A stretch of 64,000 nucleotides of DNA from Bradyrhizobium sp. WBOS07 (GCF_024585165.1 NZ_CP029008.1:4526001-4590000); one strand, 5' to 3'. Positions 45,322-54,793 are shown, numbered from the stretch's first letter. Notes: generated from the sequence alone by a model not told the origin. A program made the numbers and translations.

Positions 45322-46587
45322 ATGAACCATTTCGACTACCGCAACGGCGTGCTGCACGCCGAGGCGGTGAACCTGTCCGAGCTGGCCGCGAGCGTCGGCA
45401 CGCCGTTCTATTGCTATTCGACCGCGACGCTGGAGCGGCACTATCGCGTCTTCGCGGATGCCTTCGCCGGCGAGAAGGTGCTGGTCTGCTACGCCATGAA
45501 GGCGAACTCGAACCAGTCGGTGCTGCGCACGCTGGCCAAGCTCGGGGCCGGCGCCGACGTGGTCTCGGGTGGTGAGTTGAAGCGCGCGCTGGCCGCCGGC
45601 ATTCCCGCCAGCAAGATCGTGTTCTCCGGCGTTGGCAAGACCGAAACGGAGCTCCGCGCCGCGCTCGCCGCCGACATCCTCTGCCTCAACGTCGAATCCG
45701 AGCCCGAGCTGGAGCTGCTGTCGCGGCTTGCGACCGAGATGGGCAAGACCGCGCGGATATCGCTCCGCGTCAATCCCGATGTCGATGCCGGCACCCACGC
45801 CAAGATCTCCACCGGCAAGTCCGAGAACAAGTTCGGCATCCCGATCGTGCATGCCCGCGAGGTCTATGCCCGCGCCGCCAAGCTGCCGGGCATCGAGGTG
45901 ACCGGGACCGACGTGCATATCGGCAGCCAGATCACCGACCTCTCCGGCATGGAGACTGCGTTCCGCATCCTCTCCGAGTTCGTGCAGACGCTGCGCGCCG
46001 ACGGCCACGACATCTCCCATGTCGATTTCGGCGGCGGCCTCGGCATTCCCTACGACATGAGCCGCGAGGCGCCGCCGGAGCCGGCCGCCTATGCCGCCAT
46101 GGTCAAGCGGGTCAGCCACAATCTCGGCTGCACGCTGATGTTCGAGCCGGGCCGCATGATCGTCGGCAATGCCGGCATCCTGGTCGCCAGGGTGATCTAT
46201 GTGAAGCACGGCGACGGCAAGAATTTCGTCATCATCGACGCTGCGATGAACGACCTCATTCGCCCGACGCTGTACGAAGCCCATCACGACATCCTGCCGG
46301 TGAAGCAGCCCGCCAGCGGCGCCGCCACCATGATCGCCGACGTCGTCGGCCCGGTCTGCGAGACCGGCGACTATCTCGCGCTCGACCGCACGCTGCCGAC
46401 GCCCGCGCCCGGCGATCTCCTCGCCATCATGACCGCAGGTGCCTATGGCGCGGTGCAGGCCGGCACCTACAACACCCGGCCGCTGGTGCCGGAGGTGCTG
46501 GTGAAGGACGATCAATACGCCGTGGTGCGCCCGCGCATCGAGGTCGAGCAGCTCATTGCGATGGACAAGCCGGCGCCGTGGCTGTGA
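45322..46587 (+). CDS. lysA: Diaminopimelate decarboxylase
   Basis: 421 residues. PLP-dependent decarboxylation of meso-diaminopimelate to lysine. The PLP Lys lies in VCYAMKANSNQSVL, the phosphate loop in HVDFGGGLGIPY, and the substrate-site CETGDY and GAYGAVQAGTYNTRP near the C-terminus. It follows the lptM gene by 23 bases and is probably co-transcribed with it and argH. Confidence 0.97.
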   Translation: MNHFDYRNGVLHAEAVNLSELAASVGTPFYCYSTATLERHYRVFADAFAGEKVLVCYAMKANSNQSVLRTLAKLGAGADVVSGGELKRALAAGIPASKIVFSGVGKTETELRAALAADILCLNVESEPELELLSRLATEMGKTARISLRVNPDVDAGTHAKISTGKSENKFGIPIVHAREVYARAAKLPGIEVTGTDVHIGSQITDLSGMETAFRILSEFVQTLRADGHDISHVDFGGGLGIPYDMSREAPPEPAAYAAMVKRVSHNLGCTLMFEPGRMIVGNAGILVARVIYVKHGDGKNFVIIDAAMNDLIRPTLYEAHHDILPVKQPASGAATMIADVVGPVCETGDYLALDRTLPTPAPGDLLAIMTAGAYGAVQAGTYNTRPLVPEVLVKDDQYAVVRPRIEVEQLIAMDKPAPWL

Positions 46588-46637
46588 TCGTGTCGTAGCC
46601 TGACCGTGAGACGCGACGCTGGCTGAACAAGTTCGGT

Positions 46638-46770
46638 GTCATCCCCGCGAACGCGGGGATCCATAACCACAGGGCGCGTTTGTCGCGCGCAGTTGGTCAC
46701 TCCGAGTCTCGCCAAACATCTTCCTGTGGTTATGGATCCCGGGTTCGCGCTTTGCCCGCCCCGGGACGAC
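46638..46770. repeat. Intergenic palindromic repeat
   Basis: The ends GTCATCCCCGCGAACGCGGGG and CCCGGG..CGCG...CCCCGGGACGAC are imperfect complements, with matching inner segments GATCCATAACCACAGG and CCTGTGGTTATGGATC that pair perfectly. It lies between convergent lysA and the dehydrogenase gene. Confidence 0.78.
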
Positions 46771-46799
46771 GAGCGGAGCGCGCGGCGCTACTTCTCCAC

Positions 46800-47696
46800 C
46801 TATCCACTCTTCTTCCCACCAACGATAACCCCCGCCTTCGTCTCGATCGGCTTGATCGCCGCGGTGAAATCGGACTCGGCGCCTTCCGCCGCGATCACGG
46901 TTTCCCACAACCGCCCGACCGCGTCGGCGACCTCCATCGACAGGCCGAGCTGCTTCATCTCCTCCAGCGCCAGCCGGACGTCCTTCACCATCAGTCCCGT
47001 GGCGAAGCCGAAATCGAAGCTGCGCGGCAGCACCGAGCGCGGAAACTTGTCGCGGCTCGCGGTGTTCATGCCCGAGCCGGCATTGATGACGTCGATCATC
47101 ACGGCGGGGTCGAGCCCGGCCTTGACGCCCATCACCACGGCCTCCGACGTCGCCACGATCGCTGTGGCCGACAGCAAATTGTTGGCGAGCTTCATGGTCT
47201 GTGCCGACCCCGGCTTCTCGCCGATGAAGAACACTTTTCCGATCGCGTCGAGGACGGGCTTGAGCAGGTCGAACTCCGCTTTCGGCCCTGATACCATCAC
47301 CGCCAGCGTGCCCTTCTCGGCGCCGCCGACGCCGCCGGAGACGGGGCAGTCGATCTGCACGATGTTGCGCTTGGCGAGCAGGCCGTGAATCTTCACGGCC
47401 ATCGCCGAGCCGACGGTGGAGAGGTCGACGAAGCGTCTTGCCCGGCTGCCCTCGATCACGCCGTTCGCGCCCGTCGCAACCTCGAGGGAAGCCTGCAGCG
47501 AGGGCAGGCTCGCCATCACGGTCTCGACCTGGTCGGCGACATCCTTCGGCGATGTCGCGGCCGTCGCGCCGAGGGCCACGAGCTTGCTCGTGACCTCCTT
47601 GCGCGTGTCGAACACGACGAGCCTGTGCCCCGCCTCGATCAGCCGCCGCGCCATCGGGAAACCCATGTTTCCGAGGCCGATGAATCCGATGTCCAT
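46800..47696 (-). CDS. Beta-hydroxyacid dehydrogenase (3-hydroxyisobutyrate dehydrogenase family)
   Basis: 298 residues. The N-terminal Rossmann motif IGFIGLGNMGFPMARRLIEA is followed by the substrate motif DCPVSGGVGGAEKGTLAVMVSG and the catalytic Lys in MKLANNLLSATAIV. It oxidises a 3-hydroxyacid (3-hydroxyisobutyrate, tartronate semialdehyde or a related acid) with NAD(P). The next gene upstream on this strand encodes a carboxymuconolactone-decarboxylase-type protein, 114 bases away. Confidence 0.92.
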   Translation of the reverse strand: MDIGFIGLGNMGFPMARRLIEAGHRLVVFDTRKEVTSKLVALGATAATSPKDVADQVETVMASLPSLQASLEVATGANGVIEGSRARRFVDLSTVGSAMAVKIHGLLAKRNIVQIDCPVSGGVGGAEKGTLAVMVSGPKAEFDLLKPVLDAIGKVFFIGEKPGSAQTMKLANNLLSATAIVATSEAVVMGVKAGLDPAVMIDVINAGSGMNTASRDKFPRSVLPRSFDFGFATGLMVKDVRLALEEMKQLGLSMEVADAVGRLWETVIAAEGAESDFTAAIKPIETKAGVIVGGKKSG

Positions 47697-47749
47697 GGTG
47701 TTTCCTTTTTCTTCTTTTTTGGTGTCGGGAAAGTGCTCGTTCCATCCCC

Positions 47750-47794
47750 GCCGTCGTCCCAGGGTTCGGCTTCGCGCGCCCGGAACGACAGCGG
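47750..47794. repeat. Short imperfect palindromic repeat
   Basis: CCGTCGTCCCAGGG and CCCGGAACGACAGCGG are imperfect complements in the gap between the dehydrogenase gene and the PcaC-like gene. Confidence 0.45.
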
Positions 47795-47810
47795 AGATTG
47801 GCGCTGCATC

Positions 47811-48194
47811 TCACGCCTTGCCGTCGATCTCCGAAAACACCTCGCGCGCGATGCGGAAGCTGTCGACCGCGGCGGGCATGCCGCCATAGATCGCGACCTG
47901 CATCAGGATCTCGCGGATCTCCTCGCGGGTGACGCCGTTGGTCAGCGCGCCCTTCAGATGGGCGCGGAATTCGTGCTGGCGGTTGAGGATCGCGATCATG
48001 GCGATGTTGAGCATGCTGCGGGTCTTGCGCGGCAGCTCCTCGCGGCCCCACACCGTGCCCCAGCAATATTCGTTCAGCATCTCCTGGAACGGACGGTTGA
48101 AATCGTCGACGTTCTTCAGGGCGTTGTTGACATAGGCCTCGCCCAGTACCGCTTTGCGGACTTCCAGGCCCTTGTCGTGCATCTTCTTGTCCAT
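47811..48194 (-). CDS. Carboxymuconolactone decarboxylase family protein (PcaC-like)
   Basis: 127 residues, the size of PcaC. The CMD motif with the conserved catalytic His is visible (NRQHEFRAHLKGALTNGVTR), preceded by REELPRKTRSMLNIAMIAIL. It may act on 4-carboxymuconolactone, but the neighbouring genes are not the protocatechuate branch, so a related decarboxylase or AhpD-like peroxidase role is equally possible. The ATG of MDKKM was chosen. Confidence 0.82.
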   Translation of the reverse strand: MDKKMHDKGLEVRKAVLGEAYVNNALKNVDDFNRPFQEMLNEYCWGTVWGREELPRKTRSMLNIAMIAILNRQHEFRAHLKGALTNGVTREEIREILMQVAIYGGMPAAVDSFRIAREVFSEIDGKA

Positions 48195-48371
48195 GGCGTT
48201 TCCCTCGCTTTCCTTGCGTTCCCTGAGGTGGCGCGCGGAAATTACGGGGTTGGGCCGGGCCAGTCACGTCCTCGTGTTATGCGGGAAAAGGGGTATCTCC
48301 CGTACCGGAACGGATGCCTCAGTGCTGCCGTTGTGATAGGCTTCTCTCTACCGGGCAACCTGGAGAGTTGA

Positions 48372-50321
48372 TTGAACGGCGTCACCCCCGACCCGTCAGA
48401 CCCGATCCGCAACAGTGATGCTCTGTCGCGGCTGAAGCTGGCGCAGGCCCTCGACCGGGCCCTCTATGCCATCGCGTGGGAGCGTGCCTGGCCACATCTG
48501 GCGCGGCTTCTGACCGTCGTCGGCCTGTTCCTGGTGGTGTCCTGGGCCGGCCTCTGGCTCGCGTTGCCCTTCATCGCCCGTGCCATCGGTCTCGTCGTTT
48601 TCGGCGGCATTGCGATTGCGGTGCTGTTGCCCCTGATTCGCTTCCGCTGGCCGAGCCGCGAGGAGGCATTGAGCCGGCTCGACCGTGGCTCCGGTATCCG
48701 TCACCGCCCGGCCACGACGCTGACGGACACGCTGTCCTCGCAGGATCCGGTCGCACAGGCGCTGTGGCAGGTGCAGCGTGAACGCACGCTGGCCTCGATC
48801 AAGCGGATCCGCGCCGGTCTGCCGCATCCGCGGCTCGCGCTGCATGATCCCTGGGCGCTGCGCGCGCTGGTCATGGTGATGCTGGTCGCGACCTTCTTCG
48901 CCGCCGGCGACGAGCGCGCGATGCGGCTCGGCGCCGCCTTCGACTGGAATGGCGTGCTGGCGCCCGCCAATGTTCGCGTCGACGCCTGGGTGACGCCGCC
49001 GCTCTACACCGGCAAGCCGCCGGTGATCCTGTCGACCGCCAACAAGGAGGCCGCGGCGCTGCCCGCCTCCGGTCCGCTTGCCGTTCCCGCCGGCTCGACC
49101 CTGATCGTGCGCTCCTCCGGCGGCAGTCTGGACGTCACCGTCTCCGGCGGCCTCAAGGAGGTCGCCCCTGCGGAAGCCGCGCCCAAGGGGACCAACGAGA
49201 AGCATTTCACCATCAGCGCCGACGGCACCGCGCATGTGCGCGCGCCCTCCGGCCAGCCGCAATGGGCGTTCGCGGCCACGCCGGACCGTGCGCCGACGAT
49301 CGCGCTCGCCAAGGATCCCGAGCGCCAGGCGCGCGGCGGGCTTCAGCTCTCCTACAAGATCGAGGACGATTTCGGCGTGACCGGCGCGGAGGCGCAGATC
49401 GGCTTGCGCCCCGACGACGCCAAAAATACCGCCAAGGATGGCAGCAAGGAGTCCGACAGCAAGGCCGCGCCGCGGCCGCTGTTCCAGCCGCCGCAATTCC
49501 CGCTCGTGCTGCCGAACGCGCGCACCCGCAACGGTGTCGGCCAGACGGTGAAGGACCTCAGCGAGGATCCCTATGCCGGCGCCGACGTCACCCTGACGCT
49601 CACCGCCAAGGACGAGGCCGGCAACGAGGCCAGAAGCGAACCGTTCAACATGCGCCTGCCCGAGCGTCTCTTCACCAACTCGCTGGCGCGCGCGCTGATC
49701 GAGCAGCGCCGCATCCTCGCGCTCGACGCCAACAGGAATTCGGACGTCTACACCGCGCTTGACGCCCTGTTGATCGCGCCCGAATTGTTCACGCCGGACG
49801 CCGGCTGCTATCTCGGCCTGCGCAGCCTCGCGACCCAGCTCGAGGCCGCCCGCACCGACGATGCCCTGCGCAACGTCGTGGCGAGCATGTGGGCCTTCGC
49901 GGTCACCATCGAGGACGACGGTGTCGCCGGCAGCGTCAACGCCGCGCTGCGCTCGGCGCAGGATGCGCTCAAGGCGGCGCTGGACCGCGGTGCCAGCGAG
50001 GACGAGATCAGGGTGCTGACGCAGAAGCTGCGCGAGGCCATGGCCGGCAAGGTGCGCGATCTCGCACGGCGCGCCGAACAGAATCCGCTCGGTGCGCGGC
50101 AGCCGTTCCCCGCCGAGGTCCAGCTCATCCTCGACAAGGCGATCGAGCTGCGACAGAAGACCCAGAATGCGACGCCCGAGCAGCTTGCAGACCTGGCGCA
50201 GCAGCAGGACACCTTGCGCGAGCAGCTTCAGGCCTATCGGAAGTCGGCCAACAGCCGTGCCAACAAGGCGGGGGACGACAGGACCAACCAGTTTACGCGG
50301 GACCGGAAATGCGGAAGCTAG
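48372..50321 (+). CDS. TIGR02302/DUF4175 membrane protein, N-terminal half (split gene)
   Basis: 649 residues with a TTG start behind GGAG. Two membrane helices lie near the N-terminus (LARLLTVVGLFLVVSWAGLW and AIGLVVFGGIAIAVLLPLIR) with a possible third around residue 165. The long rest should be periplasmic, with beta-rich repeats such as LTLTAKDEAGNEARSEPFNM. In most alphaproteobacteria this family is one protein of about 850 residues; as I remember its description, B. japonicum carries it as two tandem frames. That is what is seen here: the next frame holds the Gln/Gly-rich C-terminal half. The function is unknown. Confidence 0.85.
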   Translation: MNGVTPDPSDPIRNSDALSRLKLAQALDRALYAIAWERAWPHLARLLTVVGLFLVVSWAGLWLALPFIARAIGLVVFGGIAIAVLLPLIRFRWPSREEALSRLDRGSGIRHRPATTLTDTLSSQDPVAQALWQVQRERTLASIKRIRAGLPHPRLALHDPWALRALVMVMLVATFFAAGDERAMRLGAAFDWNGVLAPANVRVDAWVTPPLYTGKPPVILSTANKEAAALPASGPLAVPAGSTLIVRSSGGSLDVTVSGGLKEVAPAEAAPKGTNEKHFTISADGTAHVRAPSGQPQWAFAATPDRAPTIALAKDPERQARGGLQLSYKIEDDFGVTGAEAQIGLRPDDAKNTAKDGSKESDSKAAPRPLFQPPQFPLVLPNARTRNGVGQTVKDLSEDPYAGADVTLTLTAKDEAGNEARSEPFNMRLPERLFTNSLARALIEQRRILALDANRNSDVYTALDALLIAPELFTPDAGCYLGLRSLATQLEAARTDDALRNVVASMWAFAVTIEDDGVAGSVNAALRSAQDALKAALDRGASEDEIRVLTQKLREAMAGKVRDLARRAEQNPLGARQPFPAEVQLILDKAIELRQKTQNATPEQLADLAQQQDTLREQLQAYRKSANSRANKAGDDRTNQFTRDRKCGS

Positions 50322-51451
50322 CACGCGTGCCAGTCTTGCGGGCGATGTCCATCGCCTGCCTCGCCTTCCTGTTGGGGAGCGTGAACCCCGTCGTGGCCCA
50401 GCAGGACCAGGACCCCGATGCCCTGCTCGACAGCGCCGAAAAGGCGATGCAGGAGTCCGGCGACAGCCTCAGGCAGAAGGAATCCGGCAAGAGCCTGGGC
50501 AATCAGTCCGACGCCATTCAGAAGCTCGAGGAATACAAGCGGGCCACGGAGCGGAGCCAATCCTCCAGTCGCGATCGCAACGTCCTGACGCAACGCGATC
50601 TCGACGACCTGCTGCGGCAGATCGAGAAGGCGGCGCGCGAGGGCAATAAGGAGGCGGCGCAGCGCTTGCTCGAGCAGCTCGCGCAGATCATGGAAAATCT
50701 CCAGATGGCGCAGCCGGGGCAATCCGGCGAGAGCGAGATGGAGCAGGCGCTCAACGAGCTCAGCGACATGATCCGCAAGCAGCAGCAATTGCGCGACAAG
50801 ACGTTCAAGCAGGGCCAGGATTCCCGGCGTGACCGCTCGCGCGGCAAGCAGGGCGATCAGTCGATGTCGGACCTCCAGCAGGATCAGCAGTCGCTGCGCG
50901 ACCGTCTGAAGAAGCTGCAGGACGAGCTGGCCAAGCGCGGCCTGACGCAGAAGGGACAAAAGGGCCAGAAGGGGCAGCAGGGTCAGAAAGGCCAGCAGGG
51001 CGACCCCGGTCAGAGCGGCGATCAGGACGGCGATCAGGGCGATGACGACGGCAGCCTCGACGCCGCCGACGGCGCCATGGGCGATGCCGGCTCGAAGCTC
51101 GGCGAGGGCAATGCCGACGGTGCCGTGGACTCGCAGGGCAAGGCCCTCGAGGCGATGCGCAAGGGCGCGCAGAAGATGGCCGAAGCGATGCAGCAGGGCG
51201 ACGGCGACGGGCAGGGCGATGGTCCCGGCAATCGGGCCGGCCGCCAGCAGAGCGGCGGCAATCAGACCGATCCGCTGGGACGCCCGCTTCACGGCCGCGA
51301 TCTCAGCGACGACTACACCGTCAAGATCCCCGGCGAGATCGACGCCCAGCGCGTCCGGCGCATCCTCGAAGAGCTCCGCCGCCGCTTAGGGGACAGCTCG
51401 CGCCCGCAGATCGAGCTCGATTACATCGAGCGTCTGCTGAAGGATTTTTGA
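50309..51451 (+). CDS. TIGR02302 C-terminal half as a separately secreted protein
   Basis: 380 residues beginning with a clear signal peptide (MRKLARVPVLRAMSIACLAF, cut near VAQQ). A helical region follows (NVLTQRDLDDLLRQIEKAAR; QQQLRDKTFKQGQD). A low-complexity collagen-like run of QKG/QQG repeats lies at about 215-250. The conserved end is TDPLGRPLHGRDLSDDYTVK, PGEIDAQRVRRILEELRRR, ending in DYIERLLKDF. The start overlaps the end of the N-terminal half by 13 bases. Because the intact family has its C-terminal half outside the membrane, gaining a signal peptide would keep the split part in the same compartment. Confidence 0.85.
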   Translation: MRKLARVPVLRAMSIACLAFLLGSVNPVVAQQDQDPDALLDSAEKAMQESGDSLRQKESGKSLGNQSDAIQKLEEYKRATERSQSSSRDRNVLTQRDLDDLLRQIEKAAREGNKEAAQRLLEQLAQIMENLQMAQPGQSGESEMEQALNELSDMIRKQQQLRDKTFKQGQDSRRDRSRGKQGDQSMSDLQQDQQSLRDRLKKLQDELAKRGLTQKGQKGQKGQQGQKGQQGDPGQSGDQDGDQGDDDGSLDAADGAMGDAGSKLGEGNADGAVDSQGKALEAMRKGAQKMAEAMQQGDGDGQGDGPGNRAGRQQSGGNQTDPLGRPLHGRDLSDDYTVKIPGEIDAQRVRRILEELRRRLGDSSRPQIELDYIERLLKDF

Positions 51452-51462
51452 CGCCAGCCACT

Positions 51463-51577
51463 GTCATCGCCCGCGCAGGCGGGCGATCCAGTATTCCAGA
51501 GCCAAGCGTCGAAGGGCTTGCCTCTTACCACATCCGCTGCAGCGTACTGGATGCCCCGGTCAAGCCGGGGCATGACA
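51463..51577. repeat. Intergenic palindromic repeat
   Basis: The ends GTCATCGCCCGCGCAGGCGG and CCCCGG..AAGCCGGGGCATGAC are related complements; ATCCAGTA and TACTGGAT form an inner pair. It lies between convergent genes, after the TIGR02302 pair and before cpdR. Confidence 0.72.
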
Positions 51578-51602
51578 GCAGCGCGGAGGGCGCAGCGTCG
51601 CC

Positions 51603-51977
51603 TCACCCCTTCTTCGCCGCCAGTGCGTCCGCCACGGCGGTGCGGATGTCGGCGACCGAGAACGGCTTTGTCACGACGTCGTGCACCAGCGCGTTGAGGT
51701 TCGAGGCGCGCTCGCGCTGGTCGGCAAAGCCGGTCATCAGCAAGATGGTCAGATCGGGAAAGTCGCGCGCGGCGGACAGCGCCAGCGCGATGCCGTCCAT
51801 GACGGGCATCTGGATGTCGGTGAGCAACAGGTCGAAGGCGCCGTCCTCGCGGCTCAGGATCTCCAGCGCCTCGGCGCCGTCTTGCGCGGTGACGGTCTCG
51901 TGGCCGTCCATGGCAATGGCGCGCGCCACCAGCGTGCGCATCGAATCCTCGTCGTCGGCGATCAGGATTTTCGGCAT
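51603..51977 (-). CDS. cpdR: CpdR-like single-domain response regulator
   Basis: 124 residues, one receiver domain: acidic pair DDE at 9-11, phospho-acceptor Asp54 in LLLTDIQMPVMDG, the switch Thr in LLMTGF and Lys in VTKPFS. It is the length and type of CpdR, which in Caulobacter and rhizobia controls ClpXP-dependent proteolysis of CtrA and other cell-cycle proteins when dephosphorylated. No kinase gene is adjacent, which fits CpdR, as it is phosphorylated by the CckA relay. Confidence 0.85.
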   Translation of the reverse strand: MPKILIADDEDSMRTLVARAIAMDGHETVTAQDGAEALEILSREDGAFDLLLTDIQMPVMDGIALALSAARDFPDLTILLMTGFADQRERASNLNALVHDVVTKPFSVADIRTAVADALAAKKG

Positions 51978-52021
51978 GAGAGGAACCTTGGGATCAACTC
52001 CGCGCGGGCTTGCGAGGCTGA

Positions 52022-52900
52022 TTATACGCTGCCGCCGGCAATGTCGCGCCGGTTGAAGAAGCGGACGTCGATATTGCGGCCCTCCGGCGGCGGCGAGGCG
52101 AGCCGCGAGCGGAAGAAGGCGCGCTCGCCGGGCCGCAGCACGGTCTGCTCCAGCACCGTATTCCAGGCGTAGATCTCCGCTCCCTGGGCGTCGCGCACGG
52201 CAAAGCGCAGCCGCGGGATGTCGAGCGGCTTCTTGCCCTCGCCGACGATCATGCCCTCGATCACCAACACCTGCTTACCGTCCACGGTCTCGCTGGACAG
52301 CTTTACGTCCTTGAAGGCGAGGCCCCGCAGGTTCACCTCGAGCCCGACCAGCTTGTAGAATGCCGCCGTCTGCGGCAGCAGCCGCACCATGTCGCCGCGC
52401 CAGATCACCAGCGCCAGCACCAGCGCGCCCATGGCGGCACAGGCGGTCGGCAGGCCGAAATAGGATTTTCGCGGCGCAGCAGTGGCCGCGGGGCGGCTGA
52501 CCCGCGCACCGCGGCGGCGGAACAGGCCGCGGAACCAGGAATGGTGCTGCGCGCCGGCGACCTCTTGCTCGGCCTCGCGGGCCGCCGCCGACCACTCGTC
52601 CTCGGTTTCCTTGGCTTCTTCCTCGGGCCAGTCACTGGCGATCGAGGGGCTGTCGACGACAGGCGCATCGGTGGCGCTGTCGTCCGTGGCATAGGAATTC
52701 CACTGCTCGGCGAGGTCGGACTGGTCATCAGCCTGGCTGGCTGCCGCCATGGCCGGGACGGACGCCTCCTCGATGGCATCCTCGGCATGGGCGATCCAGG
52801 TCTCCTTGCAGCGGGAACAGCGGACCGCCCGTCCGTTCGCCCCAAGGCTCGCGAGCTTGATGGCGTAGGATGTCATACAATGGGGGCAGACGATATGCAT
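52022..52900 (-). CDS. Zinc-ribbon (MJ0042-type) membrane protein
   Basis: 292 residues. An N-terminal MJ0042-type zinc ribbon (CPHCMTSYAIKLASLGANGR, then CSRC) is followed by a long acidic disordered stretch, one membrane helix (FGLPTACAAMGALVLALVIW, about 175-195) and a periplasmic beta domain (LVIEGMIVGEGKKPLDIPRL) of the DUF3426 kind. Proteins of this shape are common in alphaproteobacteria. The role is unknown. It lies upstream of and divergent from ftsEX, 200 bases apart. ATG 52900 directly starts the zinc ribbon. Confidence 0.85.
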   Translation of the reverse strand: MHIVCPHCMTSYAIKLASLGANGRAVRCSRCKETWIAHAEDAIEEASVPAMAAASQADDQSDLAEQWNSYATDDSATDAPVVDSPSIASDWPEEEAKETEDEWSAAAREAEQEVAGAQHHSWFRGLFRRRGARVSRPAATAAPRKSYFGLPTACAAMGALVLALVIWRGDMVRLLPQTAAFYKLVGLEVNLRGLAFKDVKLSSETVDGKQVLVIEGMIVGEGKKPLDIPRLRFAVRDAQGAEIYAWNTVLEQTVLRPGERAFFRSRLASPPPEGRNIDVRFFNRRDIAGGSV

Positions 52901-53100
52901 GGACGAGCCTTGATGCATGAACCAGGATTGAGCGAGGTCTTGACCATGACCCCGCCGGAAGAACCGGGCGGCCAGGATGCTGCCAATATGCTACTGGCCG
53001 ACCGTTAACGAACCGGAAACCATAACGGCGGCAAAACCCGTTGATCGCGCTGGCGGAGCGCAGCCACGCGACCCGCGCCCCCTCTCGAACGGAGCTGAAC

Positions 53101-53760
53101 TTGGTTCGGTTCGAAAATGTCGGATTGCGTTACGGCCTGGGGCCGGAGATCCTGCGCGACCTCAGCTTCCAGATCCCGGCGCATTCGTTCCAGTTCCTCA
53201 CCGGCCCGTCGGGCGCCGGCAAGACCTCGCTGCTGCGCCTGTTGTTCCTGTCGCACCGGCCGACGCGGGGCCTCGTCAATCTGTTCGGCCACGACATCTC
53301 GCAGCTCGGCAAGGACGAGATCGCGGACTTGCGCAAGCGCATCGGCATCGTGCTGCAGGATTTCCGCCTGCTCGATCACATGACGACCTATGAGAACGTC
53401 GCGCTGCCGTTCCGCGTCATGGGCCGCAGCGAGTCGAGCTACCGCAAGGAGGTGATCGACCTGTTGCGCTGGGTCGGGCTTGGCGACCGCATGGACGCGC
53501 TGCCGCCGATCCTGTCGGGCGGCGAGAAACAGCGCGCGGCGATCGCGCGCGCCGTGATCTCGCGGCCGCAGCTGCTGCTCGCGGACGAGCCGACCGGCAG
53601 CGTCGATCCGACGCTCGGACGTCGCCTGTTGCGGCTCTTCATCGAGCTCAACAAATCGGGCACCGCCGTCATCATCGCGACCCACGACATCGGCCTGATG
53701 GACCAGTATGAGGCGCGGCGGCTGGTGCTGCACCAGGGACGGTTGCACGTCTATGAGTAG
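53101..53760 (+). CDS. ftsE: Cell division ATP-binding protein FtsE
   Basis: 219 residues, the usual FtsE length when the TTG start with its GGAG site is used. Walker A GPSGAGKTS, signature LSGGEKQR and Walker B LLLADEPTGSVDP are intact, and VRFENVGLRYG is the typical FtsE beginning. With FtsX it forms a septal ABC complex that activates cell-wall hydrolases. The open frame extends upstream but that region looks non-coding. It overlaps ftsX by eight bases. Confidence 0.94.
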   Translation: MVRFENVGLRYGLGPEILRDLSFQIPAHSFQFLTGPSGAGKTSLLRLLFLSHRPTRGLVNLFGHDISQLGKDEIADLRKRIGIVLQDFRLLDHMTTYENVALPFRVMGRSESSYRKEVIDLLRWVGLGDRMDALPPILSGGEKQRAAIARAVISRPQLLLADEPTGSVDPTLGRRLLRLFIELNKSGTAVIIATHDIGLMDQYEARRLVLHQGRLHVYE

Positions 53761-54721
53761 GACCGACGAGCGCGGCGTGCTGGTCGACCTCGGGCAGGAA
53801 CGTCCGCAGCTGCCGGCCAAGGCGCGCAACATGTCGCCGATCGTGCCGCGCGCCTCGATCCAAGGCCGGGCCCTGGTCGCCGTCGTCGCCATCATGACCT
53901 TCCTCGCGTCGATGGCCACGGGCACCGTGCTGCTGGTCAGCGCCTCCGCCGCGGAATGGCAGTCGGACGTCGCGAGCGAGATCACCATCCAGGTTCGTCC
54001 GCAAACCGGGCGCGATCTCGAACGCGACACCGCAGCGGTGACGGAGGCGATGCGCGCGCAAGCCGGCGTCGTCGAGGTCAAGCCGTTCAGCAAGGAGGAG
54101 AGCGGCAAGCTGCTCGAACCCTGGCTCGGCACCGGGCTGTCGATGGACGATCTGCCGGTGCCGCGCATGATCATCGCGCGCGTGCAACCCGGTACGCCGC
54201 TCGATCTCGAGGCTCTGCGCGCTCGGGTGAACCAGGTCGCGCCGGGCGCCAGCGTCGACGATCATCGCGCCTGGATCGAGCGCATGCGCTCGATGACCAA
54301 TGCCACCGTGCTCGCCGGCCTCGGCATCCTCGCGCTCGTCATTGTCGCCACGATCATCTCCGTCTCGTTCGCGACCCGCGGCGCCATGGCAGCGAACCGC
54401 CCGATCGTCGAGGTGCTGCACTTCGTCGGCGCCGGCGACCGTTACATCGCCAATCACTTCCTGCGTCATTTCCTCCGGCTGGGGCTCGAGGGCGGCGTGA
54501 TCGGCGGCGGCGCCGCCATGCTGGTGTTCGGCCTCTCCGAGTCGATCGCCGGCTGGTTTTCCGGTACCCCCGTCGGCGACCAGTTCGCCGCGCTGCTCGG
54601 CACCTTCTCGCTGCGGCCATCCGGCTACATCGTGCTTGCGGTCCAGGCCGTGCTGATCGGCGCCATCACCGCGGTGGCCTCGCGCCAGACGCTGTTCGCG
54701 ACCTTGAACGACGTCGACTAG
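53753..54721 (+). CDS. ftsX: Cell division protein FtsX
   Basis: 322 residues. A cytoplasmic N-terminus and first helix (ALVAVVAIMTFLASMATGTV) lead to a periplasmic domain (about 70-175: ITIQVRPQTGRDLERDTAAV), then three helices (NATVLAGLGILALVIVATII and two more at the C-terminus). It works with FtsE to regulate peptidoglycan hydrolases at the septum. The ATG lies inside the end of ftsE, showing coupling. Confidence 0.92.
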   Translation: MSRTDERGVLVDLGQERPQLPAKARNMSPIVPRASIQGRALVAVVAIMTFLASMATGTVLLVSASAAEWQSDVASEITIQVRPQTGRDLERDTAAVTEAMRAQAGVVEVKPFSKEESGKLLEPWLGTGLSMDDLPVPRMIIARVQPGTPLDLEALRARVNQVAPGASVDDHRAWIERMRSMTNATVLAGLGILALVIVATIISVSFATRGAMAANRPIVEVLHFVGAGDRYIANHFLRHFLRLGLEGGVIGGGAAMLVFGLSESIAGWFSGTPVGDQFAALLGTFSLRPSGYIVLAVQAVLIGAITAVASRQTLFATLNDVD

Positions 54722-54793
54722 GGTTGAGATACCGGACTCCACTTCGCCTCAAAACATCCTAAAATCAGTCAGGGAAGGGATCACCGACATCGC

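Noticed and set aside
50938..51020. The QKG/QQG run as a possible tandem DNA repeat or CRISPR-like array
   Set aside because: It is a short low-complexity coding stretch within the secreted TIGR02302 half, with irregular units and no spacers.
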